In this document: in pieces, positions 8,108 to 16,562 of the stretch
Layout: each line of letters starts with the position of its first letter
How positions within the stretch are numbered: the first letter of the stretch is position 1
From: Actinobacteria bacterium Ga0077560
Lineage (GTDB): Bacteria > Actinomycetota > Thermoleophilia > Miltoncostaeales > Miltoncostaeaceae
Length of the DNA: 64,000 bases
Direction: 5' to 3'
NCBI GenBank assembly: GCA_001464275.1
Contig: LNFL01000057.1
Location: forward strand, 1 to 64,000
Notes under the pieces: generated by a model
Databases searched by the model: none
What the model saw: the letters and a program-made list of their open reading frames with translations, nothing else
What the model was told of the DNA's origin: nothing
Translations under genes and position numbers: made by a program

Positions 8108-9286
8108 TCAGCTCTGCTGTTCGTGAACGGGATCGCTCCCGGCCTCGACCGGGCTGCGCACGTGATCGCCTTCGCCTGCAGCACGCGCGGGGGCTCGTGG
8201 GAGGGTGATGGTGAAGCGCGAGCCGTGCCCGGGCCCGGCGCTTGCGGCGGTGAGCTGGCCTCCGTGTTCGCTCACCAGCGCCCGGGCGACAGTGAGGCCG
8301 ATGCCGCTGCCGCGGTTGACCGCCGTGCGGGCGGGATCCAGCCGGTGGAACCGGGTGAAGATCCGTTCCAGTTCCTCGGGTGGGATGCCCTCACCGGAGT
8401 CGATCACCGCCATCCGCACGGCGTCCGGCGTCTGATCGGCGACGATCTCGACGCTGCCGCCGGCCGGGGTGTGCTGGATCGCGTTGTCCAGGAGGTTGCC
8501 GAGCACCTGGTGCAGGCGTTCCGGGTCCGCGAGCACGGTCATCCGATCGGGTCGTGACGTCGCGGAGAGATTGATCCCGCTGGACATGGCAGCGGGGCGA
8601 GCCGCCTGCACGGCGGCCTGCATCAACTGGGCGACGTCGGTCGCAACTGGATGCACCTGCAGACGGCCCTCTTCGGCCCGCGACACCAGCGCAAGATCCT
8701 CGGCGAGACGCGACAGGCGACGCGTTTGGTCGCGCAGGGTGTCCCAGGTCCCGGTGTCCGGGGCGATGACCCCGTCGGCCAGGCCCTCCAGGTAGCCGTC
8801 GAGCGTGGACACGGGTGTTCGCAACTCGTGGGCGACATCGGCGATGAGCCGGGTGCGTGTCTGCTCGGTCGCCGCCAGCGCGGCGGACATTCCGTTGAAC
8901 GACCGCGCCAGGCTCGCCAGTTCGTCCTCGCCGGCAGCCGGGATCTGGATGCCGAACCGGCCCGAGGCGATCTGGGCGGCAGCGTCGGCGAGTCGGAGGA
9001 TCGGCGCGACGATGCGCCGGGTCAGCAGGACGCTGATTACGACGGCGGTTGCCGACGCCACGGCCACGGCGCCCAACAGAGCGGTGCCCAGGGCGTCCTC
9101 GAAGGCCGCGTGGATGTGGGCGTCCAGGCTGGCAGGGACAGCTCCCAGGCGCCCCTGCAGGTGACGATCGAAAAGCCACGGGCCGGCGGTGACGGCGACC
9201 AGCAACAGTGTGAGGCTCCCGACGATCACCACCAGCAGCTGCGCGACCAGCAGTTTGGCGCCCAGGCTCCGCCGCAGCCGGTTCAT
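8108..9286 (-). CDS. Two-component sensor histidine kinase
   Basis: This 392-residue membrane kinase has a transmembrane helix at residues 10-35, a short extracytoplasmic loop, a second helix near 65-90 (ALLGAVAVASATAVVISVLL), a HAMP linker and a HisKA box with the phosphoacceptor His in DVAHELRTP near 150. The HATPase core follows with the N box NLLDNAIQH, G1 DSGEGIPP and G2 GSGIGLTVA. It overlaps the response regulator gene by four bases. The operon lies beside a metal-efflux operon and also encodes a Met-rich secreted peptide, so sensing of metal or envelope damage is plausible. The actual ligand is unknown. Confidence 0.92.
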   Translation of the reverse strand: MNRLRRSLGAKLLVAQLLVVIVGSLTLLLVAVTAGPWLFDRHLQGRLGAVPASLDAHIHAAFEDALGTALLGAVAVASATAVVISVLLTRRIVAPILRLADAAAQIASGRFGIQIPAAGEDELASLARSFNGMSAALAATEQTRTRLIADVAHELRTPVSTLDGYLEGLADGVIAPDTGTWDTLRDQTRRLSRLAEDLALVSRAEEGRLQVHPVATDVAQLMQAAVQAARPAAMSSGINLSATSRPDRMTVLADPERLHQVLGNLLDNAIQHTPAGGSVEIVADQTPDAVRMAVIDSGEGIPPEELERIFTRFHRLDPARTAVNRGSGIGLTVARALVSEHGGQLTAASAGPGHGSRFTITLPRAPARAAGEGDHVRSPVEAGSDPVHEQQS

Positions 9287-10005
9287 CCGGATCCCATGCG
9301 GTAGCCGACCCCGCGCACGGTCTGGACGAATCGTGGTGATGCCGGATCGTCGCCGAGCTTTCGCCGCAGGCGCACGATGTGCGCGTCGACCAGGTGTTCG
9401 TCACCCACCCACCCGGCGCCCCACACCCGGTCGATGAGCTGCCGGCGGGTGAACGCCACGCGCGGCTGGGCGGCAAGGGCGCCCAGCAGCCCGAACTCCA
9501 ACGGCGTGAGGTCGATCACGGCTCCGTCGATGCGGGCCTCGTGCGCTGCGGCATCCACCTCCAGCGCACCGATCCTGCGGACCGGTTCCGCGGCGTGATC
9601 GGTGGTCCGGGGACGCCGCAGCATCGCCCTGACCCGGGCCGTCAGCTCACGCGGGGAGAACGGCTTGGTGATGTAGTCATCGGCCCCCACCGCCAGGCCC
9701 ACCAGCGTGTCGATCTCCTCCGCCCGGGCGGTCAGCATCACCACGTAGCAGTCCGAGAAGGCCCGCAGCCTGCGGCACACCTCGATGCCGTCAAGCCCGG
9801 GCAGCATCAGATCGAGGACCACGAGGTCCGGGGCGACATCGCGTACAAGTGCGAGGGCGGTCTCCCCGTCACCGGCCTCGGCCACCCGGAATCCCTCCTG
9901 CTCCAGGTAGCTGCGCACCAAATGGACCAGCGGGGGCTCATCGTCAACCACCAGCACCAAGGGCGCGGCCTCCGAGGGTGGGGACCCCGTCACCGGGATC
10001 CCCAC
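9283..10005 (-). CDS. OmpR-family response regulator
   Basis: This 240-residue regulator begins with a receiver domain: acidic pair VDDE near residue 21, phosphoacceptor Asp in VVLDLMLPG near 65, Thr in MLTAR and Lys in TKPF. A Trans_reg_C winged helix fills residues 145-238 (LTPLEFGLLGAL, VDAHIVRLRRKL, VRGVGYRMG). The frame starts at a GTG (10005); a second GTG four codons in is also possible. It is preceded by the Met-rich and SHOCT protein genes and overlaps the kinase gene, so all four are probably cotranscribed and the regulator may control its own operon. Confidence 0.92.
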   Translation of the reverse strand: MGIPVTGSPPSEAAPLVLVVDDEPPLVHLVRSYLEQEGFRVAEAGDGETALALVRDVAPDLVVLDLMLPGLDGIEVCRRLRAFSDCYVVMLTARAEEIDTLVGLAVGADDYITKPFSPRELTARVRAMLRRPRTTDHAAEPVRRIGALEVDAAAHEARIDGAVIDLTPLEFGLLGALAAQPRVAFTRRQLIDRVWGAGWVGDEHLVDAHIVRLRRKLGDDPASPRFVQTVRGVGYRMGSG

Positions 10006-10015
10006 CCTCGGGTGA

Positions 10016-10267
10016 TCAGCGCGACCATCCGCGCATCAGCCCGTTGTGCATCGCGCTGCCCGTCCAGTCGCGGCCGCCGACGCCCATCATGCCCATGTAC
10101 GACGTTCCATCCATCATCTCGGGGTTCTGCATCCGCGCCGGCATGGACCCCTGCCACGTGGCGGCCGATTGGCGGCCACCGCTCAGGGCCGGCATCGTGA
10201 CCGCGGTCAGCACGCCCGCACCCAGTACCGCCGCCACCGCGATCCCCGCGATTGTCGCGCGTGTCAT
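10016..10267 (-). CDS. Small secreted methionine-rich protein
   Basis: This 83-residue protein has an N-terminal hydrophobic segment (IAGIAVAAVLGAGVLTAV) that is a signal peptide or anchor. The mature part is rich in Met, Gly and Asn (MPARMQNPEMMDG, SYMGMMGVGG, MHNGLMRG). Clusters of methionine outside the membrane often bind Cu(I) or Ag(I), so periplasm-side copper binding is a reasonable inference. Its ATG overlaps the stop of the SHOCT gene by four bases, and the response regulator follows 10 bp later. No family name comes to mind. Confidence 0.75.
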   Translation of the reverse strand: MTRATIAGIAVAAVLGAGVLTAVTMPALSGGRQSAATWQGSMPARMQNPEMMDGTSYMGMMGVGGRDWTGSAMHNGLMRGWSR

Positions 10268-10545
10268 GACCGCACCCCCCGTCCCCCACGGGCCGCGTCC
10301 AGCCGCTGTCGGATCTGATCGTAGGTCTCCGGATCAATCTCGCCGCTGGCCAGCCGCCGGTCCAAGAGGGCCTGCGGATCGTCCACCTGCGTCCGCGGCC
10401 CCGTGATGTCGGATCTCGAGGCCTGCTGAGCGCCCGGGAAGATCCGCGTGGCCGCCCAGGCAACCACCGCGATCACCGACACCCACAACACCACCATCAT
10501 CAGCCACCCGAACGGTGACATCGCTCCCCAACCGCCGTTCATCAT
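10264..10545 (-). CDS. SHOCT-domain small membrane protein
   Basis: This 93-residue protein has one transmembrane helix at residues 12-35 (FGWLMMVVLWVSVIAVVAWA) and a C-terminal SHOCT motif near 55-85 (DPQALLDRRLASGEID, then YDQIRQRL). SHOCT is a short oligomerisation motif common on actinobacterial membrane proteins. The ATG at 10545 follows a strong AGGAGG. It is the first gene of the operon that leads into the Met-rich protein and the two-component system. Confidence 0.88.
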   Translation of the reverse strand: MMNGGWGAMSPFGWLMMVVLWVSVIAVVAWAATRIFPGAQQASRSDITGPRTQVDDPQALLDRRLASGEIDPETYDQIRQRLDAARGGRGVRS

Positions 10546-10663
10546 CCCCGCCTCCTCTCAATCCCGTGGCGCGAGTATCTCGGCGCGTGATTGAGGCCCG
10601 ATGCGGGAATCGATGACATTCCGATGACATCGAGGCCCGACGGCCACGGGACCCGGATCGTGG

Positions 10664-10954
10664 GTGGCATACGGCGCCGGCGCCAGCGCATGCGACCGCG
10701 TCACCGCTTGGGCGCCTCCAGACCACATGGACGGCGTGCTGGGGATCGGCACCGTGAAGGCCCGCTGGATCGGCCACCAGATCCGCGCGGGAATCGACGT
10801 GCATGCGTCGGCCAATACCACCCTCCCGGAGGCCCACGAACTCGCTGAGCGGCTACGGCATCGGCTCATGCACGACGTCGCCCATCTCCGAGACGCGGCG
10901 ATCCGCGTTGTCCCCCGGATGTCCAAAGGCGGTCCTGCGTCCTCGCCTGTGTGA
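10664..10954 (+). pseudogene. Remnant of a CDF cation-efflux protein (C-terminal domain)
   Basis: From about 10720 the + strand encodes KARWIGHQIRAGIDV, TLPEAHELAERLRHRLMHDV and AAIRVVP, which is the cytoplasmic dimerisation domain found at the C-terminus of cation diffusion facilitators. The six membrane helices that should precede it are absent and the upstream frame is unrelated, so this is a truncated leftover. It lies in the opposite orientation to the intact CDF gene at 13842-14747, suggesting deletion or rearrangement during assembly of the resistance module. Confidence 0.65.
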
Positions 10955-11415
10955 CGTGCGGGCCGGCGCGTGACCGTGAAACCCTGAAGTCACTCGGTAC
11001 GGTTCTGGCCGCGCGCAGCGGCCTGCTGCGGCGGGCTTCGGGAAAGAAGCGCTAGACGCCTCCTCACGCTGCAGGCGGGGCCGATCCCGCTTGGCAATTG
11101 ACGCCTCCGGCATCGTCCTGGCTTGACCTTCAACCAGCGATGGTGGTGCTGGGCGTCAGCGTCCGGGACCTCCGGGAACGGCCGCTCGCGCTCCAGCGGA
11201 TCTACGGCATGGGATTCCCGTCCGTACGCGATGGGGAGGGCGACATCATGGGCCACCACGGCGCCACGCCGGGCGGGTCGCCGTGGTCCTCCGCAGCCAG
11301 CTGACCACCGGGGGCCCGAGCAACGCCGGTGGACTGGAGGTCGCCCTGCGGCAGGTGATGGTCGAACCACCGGCGCCGGCGCGCGGTGAGGACCTGATCG
11401 CGGAGGCCCGCCAGA
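10955..11415. other. Non-coding or decayed stretch
   Basis: I see no convincing gene here. Short frames on both strands lack family motifs and ribosome-binding sites. Together with the CDF remnant next to it, the stretch looks like degraded DNA between two operons that both read leftward. Confidence 0.5.
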
Positions 11416-13842
11416 TCAGTGGATGACGCAACCGCCGCAGGGCTTGCCGTGATCATGGTCAGCACGGGCAGCCGGCGTCGAGCGGGCAGACGGAACGAGC
11501 AGCGGCGTGCGGCGTGCCGCCCCGGTGAGCGGGCGGCCGCGCACCAGTCGCAGGCCGTTGCCGACCACGATGAGGCTCGCGCCGACGTCGGCGATCACCG
11601 CCCCCCACAGGGGCAGCGCGCCCCCGGCCAGCAGGGCCGCCGCTGCGGCCTTGGTGACCAGCGACACCTGGACGTTCTGCCGCACGACCATCCGTGCCCA
11701 CCGTGCAAGGCCGATCAGGGCCGGGACCTTGCGCAGGTCGTCGCCCATCACCGCGACATCGGCGACCTCCAGGGCGGTGTCGCTGCCGGCGGTGCCCATC
11801 GCGATCCCAACCGACGCGGCGGCGAGCGCCGGAGCGTCGTTGACGCCATCACCCACCATCGCGGGCGAGGTGAGGGACTGTATGTAGCCGGCTTTCTGGG
11901 CGGGCAGCAGGCCGGCATGAACCGCACCGACCCCCACCTGGGTCGCGACGCCGGCGGCGGTCAGGGGGTTGTCCCCAGTGAGCATCACCGTCCGCACGTC
12001 CATCGCGTGGAGGGCGGCGACCGCCTCCGCGGCGTGCGGGCGGATCGTATCGGCGATCGCGATCACTCCGGCGATCCGGTCGTCCACGCCGACCGCGACC
12101 ACCGTCCGCCCCTGCCCGCGCAGGCCCTCGACCAGTTCCGCGAGTTCCTCCGGCAGGTCACCCACCAGCCGGACATCACCGACCGCCACCCGCTTGCCAT
12201 CGACCAATCCGGTCGCGCCCAGTCCGGTGAGTGCCGCGAACTCGCTTACAGGCGGGATCCCGATGCCGCGCTCCTCGGCGCCCGCGGTGATCGCCGCGGC
12301 CAGTGGGTGCTCGGAGGCGTGCTCGACGGCGGCCGCCAGGCTCAGCACCTCCGTCTCCCCGGTGTGCAGGGCAGGGTGCACGGAGGTCACGGCGGGTCGG
12401 CCGCTGGTGATCGTCCCGGTCTTGTCCAGTGCGACAGCTCGCACGGCCGCGGCGGCCTCCAGGTGTGCGCCGCCCTTGATCAGGACGCCGGCCGCCGATG
12501 CGCGCGCCAGGGCGGAGGCGATCGTCACCGGCGTGGACAGCACGAGGGCGCACGGGCAAGCCAGGATCAGCAGGGCCAGGGCGTCGTAGAACGCGGTACC
12601 CCAGCCGGTACCGAGGAGGGGCGGTGAGAGCACCGCGACGGCCACCGCCAGGCCGATCACCGCCGGGGTGTACCGGCGGGCGAAGCCGTCGACCCATCGC
12701 TCGGACGGGGACCTGCTGGCCTGGGCCTCGGTGACCAGTGCCGCGATGCGGTCCAGGGTGGTGTCGCCGGGCGCGCGGGTCGCCTCGATGACCAGCATGC
12801 CCTGACGGTTCAGCGTCCCCGCGAACACCGCGACGCCCGGCCCGGCCTCCACGGGAACCGATTCCCCGGTGATCGCCGCCTGATCCACCGCCCCCGCGCC
12901 GTCCCGGACGATTCCGTCCACCGGGATCCGCTCACCCGGCCGGACCACCACGACGTCAGCGACCGCCAGCTCCGCGACCGGGACCTCGGTTTCGGTGAAG
13001 ACCGCAAACGGGCCGTCGCCCCGACGGCGCCGCACGCGGGCGGTGGCGGGGGTCAGGTCCACCAGACTCGCCAGCTCGCTGCGCGCGCGTTCGGCGGCAC
13101 GGCCCTCCAGCAACTCCCCGATCGAGAACAGCACGACCACCAGGGCCGCCTCCAGCCACGCCCCGATCGCGGCCGCGCCGATCACCGCGATGGTCATCAG
13201 CAGCTTGATCTCGGGGCGGCGGGTCGCCATCAGCGCCCGGACACCCGCCTGGGCGATGGGCACCCCGGCCACCAGCACCGCCGCCAGATACAGCGGCAAC
13301 GCTCCCCCGCGGCTCACCAGACCGACGGCGGCCGCCAGCATCGTGAGCGCCGTCGCGACCACCGTCCCCTGTGTGCGGGACGGCCATCGCCGCCCCGGCC
13401 CGTGCGTCTCGGCCCCGGGGACCCGGTATCCCAGCCGTGTCACCTGCGCGCGGATACGGTCGGCCTCGACCTGTGCCCGCTGGTACTCCACGCGCATCGC
13501 GCCCGACGGGAACCCCACCGACACCTGGCTCACGCCGGGCACACGAGCCACGGCCCGCTCGATAGTCCTGGCGCAGTCCGCGCAGTCCATGCCCTCGACA
13601 CCGACGACCTCGTGGGCGTAGGTGTCCTCAAGGGTCCTCCTCAACTGCAGTACGGTCTGATCCAGGCATGTGGCGGAGCAACGCTCGGCGTCGATGCGGA
13701 CCACGACGCGGTCGGTGCGGTCGCCGGCCTCGACGGCCAGCACCCCCCGGTGCCCGGCGATCCCCTCGCGCAGCCGGTCGACGCACGCACCGCACCCGTC
13801 CGGGGTCTCGAGCGCGAGTTCCAGCCTGGCCTCGCTGCCCAT
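11416..13842 (-). CDS. zntA: P1B-type Zn/Cd/Pb-exporting ATPase
   Basis: This 808-residue heavy-metal ATPase pumps divalent metal out of the cytoplasm. It has an N-terminal region with a GCGAC pair, a heavy-metal-associated domain near residues 80-145 with GMDCADC, the actuator motif TGES, the membrane CPC motif (ACPCALVLSTP), the phosphorylation site DKTGTIT, the HP dipeptide (SEHPLAA) and the hinge GDGVNDAP. The last helices carry a Lys (VTKAAAAALL) and an Asp (ADVGASLIVVGNGLRL) typical of the Zn/Cd/Pb subgroup, unlike the copper subgroup. The C-terminus ends in a possible metal-binding tail (DHDHGKPCGGC). It overlaps the CDF gene, third in an operon headed by a CadC-like repressor. Confidence 0.93.
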   Translation of the reverse strand: MGSEARLELALETPDGCGACVDRLREGIAGHRGVLAVEAGDRTDRVVVRIDAERCSATCLDQTVLQLRRTLEDTYAHEVVGVEGMDCADCARTIERAVARVPGVSQVSVGFPSGAMRVEYQRAQVEADRIRAQVTRLGYRVPGAETHGPGRRWPSRTQGTVVATALTMLAAAVGLVSRGGALPLYLAAVLVAGVPIAQAGVRALMATRRPEIKLLMTIAVIGAAAIGAWLEAALVVVLFSIGELLEGRAAERARSELASLVDLTPATARVRRRRGDGPFAVFTETEVPVAELAVADVVVVRPGERIPVDGIVRDGAGAVDQAAITGESVPVEAGPGVAVFAGTLNRQGMLVIEATRAPGDTTLDRIAALVTEAQASRSPSERWVDGFARRYTPAVIGLAVAVAVLSPPLLGTGWGTAFYDALALLILACPCALVLSTPVTIASALARASAAGVLIKGGAHLEAAAAVRAVALDKTGTITSGRPAVTSVHPALHTGETEVLSLAAAVEHASEHPLAAAITAGAEERGIGIPPVSEFAALTGLGATGLVDGKRVAVGDVRLVGDLPEELAELVEGLRGQGRTVVAVGVDDRIAGVIAIADTIRPHAAEAVAALHAMDVRTVMLTGDNPLTAAGVATQVGVGAVHAGLLPAQKAGYIQSLTSPAMVGDGVNDAPALAAASVGIAMGTAGSDTALEVADVAVMGDDLRKVPALIGLARWARMVVRQNVQVSLVTKAAAAALLAGGALPLWGAVIADVGASLIVVGNGLRLVRGRPLTGAARRTPLLVPSARSTPAARADHDHGKPCGGCVIH

Positions 13843-14747
13843 CAGACCGGGTTCCCCTCGTCTGCGCAGAACCCAGGGGCCTCCACCTGAAGGGTGACGT
13901 GCTCAAGGCCCACGCGCTCGCGAAGCAATCGCGTGGCGCGCTCCAGGACGTCCTCGGAGCCAGCGCCATCGGCGAGCTCCAGGTGCCCGGTCGCGACCCG
14001 CAGTCCCGAGGTGAGTGTCCACACATGCAGATCGTGCACGCCCCCGACGCCCTCGACGTCGTCCAACGCCCTGCGCACAACGTCCACGTCCAGGCCCGCG
14101 GGGGCGACCTGCAGCAGCACCCGTAGCGCCTCGCGTCCCAGCCGATACGCCCGGGGCAGGATGAACAGTCCTATCCCGACGCCCACGATCGGGTCGGCGT
14201 ACGGCCAGCCGGTGGCCAGCAGGATCACCCCGGCGACGATCACGCCGACCGAGCCGAGCATGTCCGACATCACCTCCAGGAACGCGCCCCGCACGTTCAT
14301 GCTCTCCTTGGCCCCGGCCCGCAGCATCAGGAACGACACGACGTTGACCGCCAGGCCGATCACGGCGACCGTCAGCAGCCATGCGCCCGGCACGTCCGGC
14401 GGGTCCTGGAACCGCGACCACGCCTCGACCAGCACGTACGCGGCGATGCCGAACAGCAGCACGGTGTTCGCCAGCGCCGCCAGGACCTCGAGCCGGTACA
14501 TGCCGTAGGTAGCCGATGAGGACCGATGGGAACGGGCCACCTGGATCGCCGCCACCGCCATCCCCAGGCCCGCGACGTCGGTGAGCATGTGGCCCGCGTC
14601 AGACACCAGGGCGAGAGATCCCACCGCGAACCCCACCACGACTTCCACAACCGTGAAGGCCGCGGTCAGCAACAGGGCCATCACCAAGGGGCGTACGTGT
14701 CGGCCGGCCGCCGACACGGGCGAGACGTGTGCGTGATCACCGCTCAT
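13842..14747 (-). CDS. CDF-family Zn/Cd/Co efflux protein
   Basis: This 301-residue cation diffusion facilitator has six predicted membrane helices in the first 200 residues. The metal-site motifs are HMLTD on helix 2 (SLALVSDAGHMLTDVAG) and a second site on helix 5, where MSDMLGSVG replaces the more usual HxxxD arrangement. The cytoplasmic domain ends with VHDLHVWTLTSG and HVTLQVE, as in ZitB/CzcD. It exchanges metal for protons at the cell membrane. It overlaps cadC by four bases upstream and zntA by one base downstream, so all three are translated together. Confidence 0.93.
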   Translation of the reverse strand: MSGDHAHVSPVSAAGRHVRPLVMALLLTAAFTVVEVVVGFAVGSLALVSDAGHMLTDVAGLGMAVAAIQVARSHRSSSATYGMYRLEVLAALANTVLLFGIAAYVLVEAWSRFQDPPDVPGAWLLTVAVIGLAVNVVSFLMLRAGAKESMNVRGAFLEVMSDMLGSVGVIVAGVILLATGWPYADPIVGVGIGLFILPRAYRLGREALRVLLQVAPAGLDVDVVRRALDDVEGVGGVHDLHVWTLTSGLRVATGHLELADGAGSEDVLERATRLLRERVGLEHVTLQVEAPGFCADEGNPV

Positions 14748-15133
14748 CGCTCGGCGGCGTGGTCGCGGGCCACCGCCAGCAGCACCCGGATGTGGTCGTC
14801 ATCCAGCGTGTAGAAGACGTTCCGGCCCTGTCGCCGGTACCGCACCAGCCGCTGGCCGCGCAGCAACCGCAGGTTGTGCGAGCACGCGGTCGCCGTGAGC
14901 CCCGTGACCGTCGAGAGGTCGCACACGCATAGCTCCTCCGCCTCCAGGAGCGCCGCGATCAACCGCAGCCGGCCGGGGTCCGAGAGCAGCCGGAACGTCT
15001 CGGAGAGCTCCAGGGCCACCGACTCCTCGAGGGCGGCACGTGCCCGGTCAAGGGTGCCCGCGTCCGCCTGGGGGGCGCACCCACCCTCCCCCTGGGCAGG
15101 AACCTCGCCGGGCAGCTCATTCGATACCTTCAT
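14744..15133 (-). CDS. cadC: ArsR/SmtB-family metal-sensing repressor, CadC-like
   Basis: This 129-residue winged-helix repressor has the metal motif ELCVCDL near residue 69, the recognition helix TATACSHNLRLLRGQ, the wing RYRRQGRNVFY and a terminal DDDHIRVLLAVARDH. The cysteine pair corresponds to the CadC Cd/Pb site and the final Asp/His residues to the alpha-5 Zn site. The start chosen is the ATG at 15133; the frame is open further upstream but without support. The start codon abuts the perfect operator dyad and has no ribosome-binding site, which suggests a leaderless transcript. It is the first gene of the cadC-CDF-zntA operon and should repress it until Cd, Pb or Zn binds. Confidence 0.9.
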   Translation of the reverse strand: MKVSNELPGEVPAQGEGGCAPQADAGTLDRARAALEESVALELSETFRLLSDPGRLRLIAALLEAEELCVCDLSTVTGLTATACSHNLRLLRGQRLVRYRRQGRNVFYTLDDDHIRVLLAVARDHAAER

Positions 15134-15148
15134 ATGTGTGAAGGTATC
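15123..15148. promoter_or_regulatory. Operator dyad over the cadC start
   Basis: This is a perfect inverted repeat, GATACCTTCA-N6-TGAAGGTATC. One arm lies inside the first codons of cadC and the other just upstream. Its size, position and perfect symmetry fit an ArsR/SmtB-type operator that blocks transcription of the whole metal operon. Confidence 0.8.
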
Positions 15149-15606
15149 AGTGTGGTGTCGACACCGAAAGGGGCGCGCCCCTATTCTGAATGCGATGCCG
15201 TAGGTCGTTCCACCTCGGGTCGGCGTGCATCGGAACGGTCGCGACCGGTGCGCGCCCACGGCTGAGAAACGGGAGGTATGGCGCTTGGCTCGGTCCCGTT
15301 CGAAACCGCTGCAGAGACCCTCCTGAGGCAGGCTCCCCGGTCAGAGGTTCGGAGATAGACCGCCTCTTCGGCGTGTGAATTGCCAGACGCGGCGGATGCC
15401 GTGGTCCGTGATGTCCTTGGCCCGCCGGAGCGCAGACACGCCGCCACGAGATCCGTCGCACTTGCGCCGGGTGGGAAAGCGGTGCCACACAGGGTCGTCC
15501 AAGTCAGCGTCGGGGAGCTGTCCGAGAACTTGCCATCCATCCAGTCACACCGCCGGAGCATGGGACGGCTCCCCGAAGCCGACTTGCGCCCGGCGACCTA
15601 GCGCGC
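15149..15606. other. Intergenic stretch without recognisable gene
   Basis: About 460 bp separate the divergent cadC operon and the toxin-antitoxin pair. Several short open frames occur on both strands but none has a family motif. I see no repeats or terminators beyond the operators at either end. Confidence 0.5.
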
Positions 15607-15616
15607 CACAATTGTG
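15607..15616. promoter_or_regulatory. Palindrome before antitoxin gene, copy 1
   Basis: The perfect palindrome CACAATTGTG ends three bases before the antitoxin ATG. The same palindrome at the same distance precedes the second copy of the pair (32630-32639), so it has been conserved while the wider upstream regions differ. It is the likely binding site of the Phd-type antitoxin for autoregulation. Confidence 0.7.
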
Positions 15617-15619
15617 CAC

Positions 15620-15892
15620 ATGACCACCGAGCCGCTTCGCACCGTGCGCGACAAGTTCTCCGAGTACGTCGACAGAGTGGAGCGCGAGCACGAACGGGTC
15701 GTGGTCACTCGCAACGGGCGGCCCGCCGCCGTGCTCATCAGCCCCGACGACCTACAAAGCCTCGAGGAGACTCTGGCGATCCTCGCCGACCCCGAGACGC
15801 TGCGCGGCATCCGCGAAGGTCGGGACGCGATCCGCAACGGTGACTTCATCGAGGGCGCCGACGCGATCGCCGCCCTGCGCCCCACGCGGTGA
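15620..15892 (+). CDS. Phd/YefM-family antitoxin, copy 1
   Basis: This 90-residue antitoxin has an N-terminal DNA-binding/dimerisation domain (LRTVRDKFSEYVDRVE, VVVTRNGRPAAVLISPDD) and a C-terminal toxin-binding tail (IREGRDAIRNGDFIEGADA). It would neutralise the RelE-type toxin and repress the operon through the palindrome just upstream. The start is the ATG at 15620 to match the second copy; a GTG two codons earlier is inside the operator. It overlaps the toxin gene by four bases. It differs from copy 2 at three residues. The pair sits directly beside a tRNA-derived att unit, consistent with an addiction module that stabilises a mobile module. Confidence 0.92.
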   Translation: MTTEPLRTVRDKFSEYVDRVEREHERVVVTRNGRPAAVLISPDDLQSLEETLAILADPETLRGIREGRDAIRNGDFIEGADAIAALRPTR

Positions 15893-16158
15893 GCACCCGG
15901 TACACGGTCCGCCTTGCCGGGCCGGTGGTGCGCGCGATCCAGCAGGACCTCCCTGAGGCCGTCGCTGGCGCCATGATCGAGTTCTTCAACGGCGCCCTGT
16001 GCGAGAACCCTCAGCGGATCGGCCACGCGCTGCGCAACGACCTGGAGGGCCTGTGGAGCGCACGCCGCGGCTCATTCCGGGTCATCTACGCGATCGACGA
16101 CACCTCACGCATCGTCAGCGTCATCCGAGTCGACCACCGGCGCGACGTCTACCGCTGA
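15889..16158 (+). CDS. RelE/ParE-superfamily toxin, copy 1
   Basis: This 89-residue toxin has the typical fold signature: NPQRIGHALRNDLEGLWSARR, then SFRVIYAIDD, then VSVIRVDHRRDVYR at the C-terminus. RelE members cleave mRNA in the ribosomal A site; the conserved Arg residues in RGSFRVIY and the terminal HRRDVY are the likely active-site region. It is coupled to the antitoxin by a GTGA overlap. It differs from copy 2 at six positions, including a Cys-to-Arg change at residue 38. Confidence 0.92.
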   Translation: MSTRYTVRLAGPVVRAIQQDLPEAVAGAMIEFFNGALCENPQRIGHALRNDLEGLWSARRGSFRVIYAIDDTSRIVSVIRVDHRRDVYR

Positions 16159-16192
16159 CATGGAGTGCCGAAGCTCGGTCTGCGCTTCGGCC

Positions 16193-16525
16193 GGGTGGTA
16201 ACAGGGTGGTAACGCGACCCACAGAGACCACGGGAGATTCGCGGCCGAATCGGGCCCGGGAAAGCTCGTTCTCAGGCGGTTCTCCGAGACGACGGGAGAC
16301 CACGGGAGACACCGTCGCCTGACTCATAATCCTCGGCGCGCAGGTTCGAGTCCTGCCACGCCCACTCAGATCCCTTATACAGACTGCGATCTCGATGTAG
16401 TCGCGATCCCGCGTGACCAGGGGATTTTGTAAATACTGCTCGCTGGCCCGGCGGCTGCCGGGCCGGTTGTGGCTGAGAGAGTTCCATACCTAGGAAATGG
16501 GGCCAGCCACTGCCCTGAGGGGGTC
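16193..16525 (+). repeat. tRNA-derived att-like repeat unit 2
   Basis: This unit has the same order of parts as unit 1: paired GGTGGTAAC repeats, two AGACCACGGGAGA repeats, tRNA core at 16321-16371 and the bipartite motif at 16494-16525. Here the hairpin before the motif is GTGGCTG pairing with CAGCCAC, while other units pair GGCTGAA with TTCAGCC. Both arms have changed together, which is evidence that the structure itself is maintained. Confidence 0.82.
16321..16371 (+). other. att core 2: 3' part of a CAT-anticodon tRNA
   Basis: The core has loop CTCATAA, 3' stem strand TCCTC, variable region, T-arm and acceptor strand CACGCCC plus A. The 5' stem strand expected in the intact tRNA is GAGGA, but the unit has CCTGA, which pairs at only two positions. 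The crossover point therefore probably lies at or just before the anticodon loop. Confidence 0.82.
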
Positions 16526-16562
16526 GACGATGGGTTTGCCCCCCCGAGGCGCGCCTCGATAG

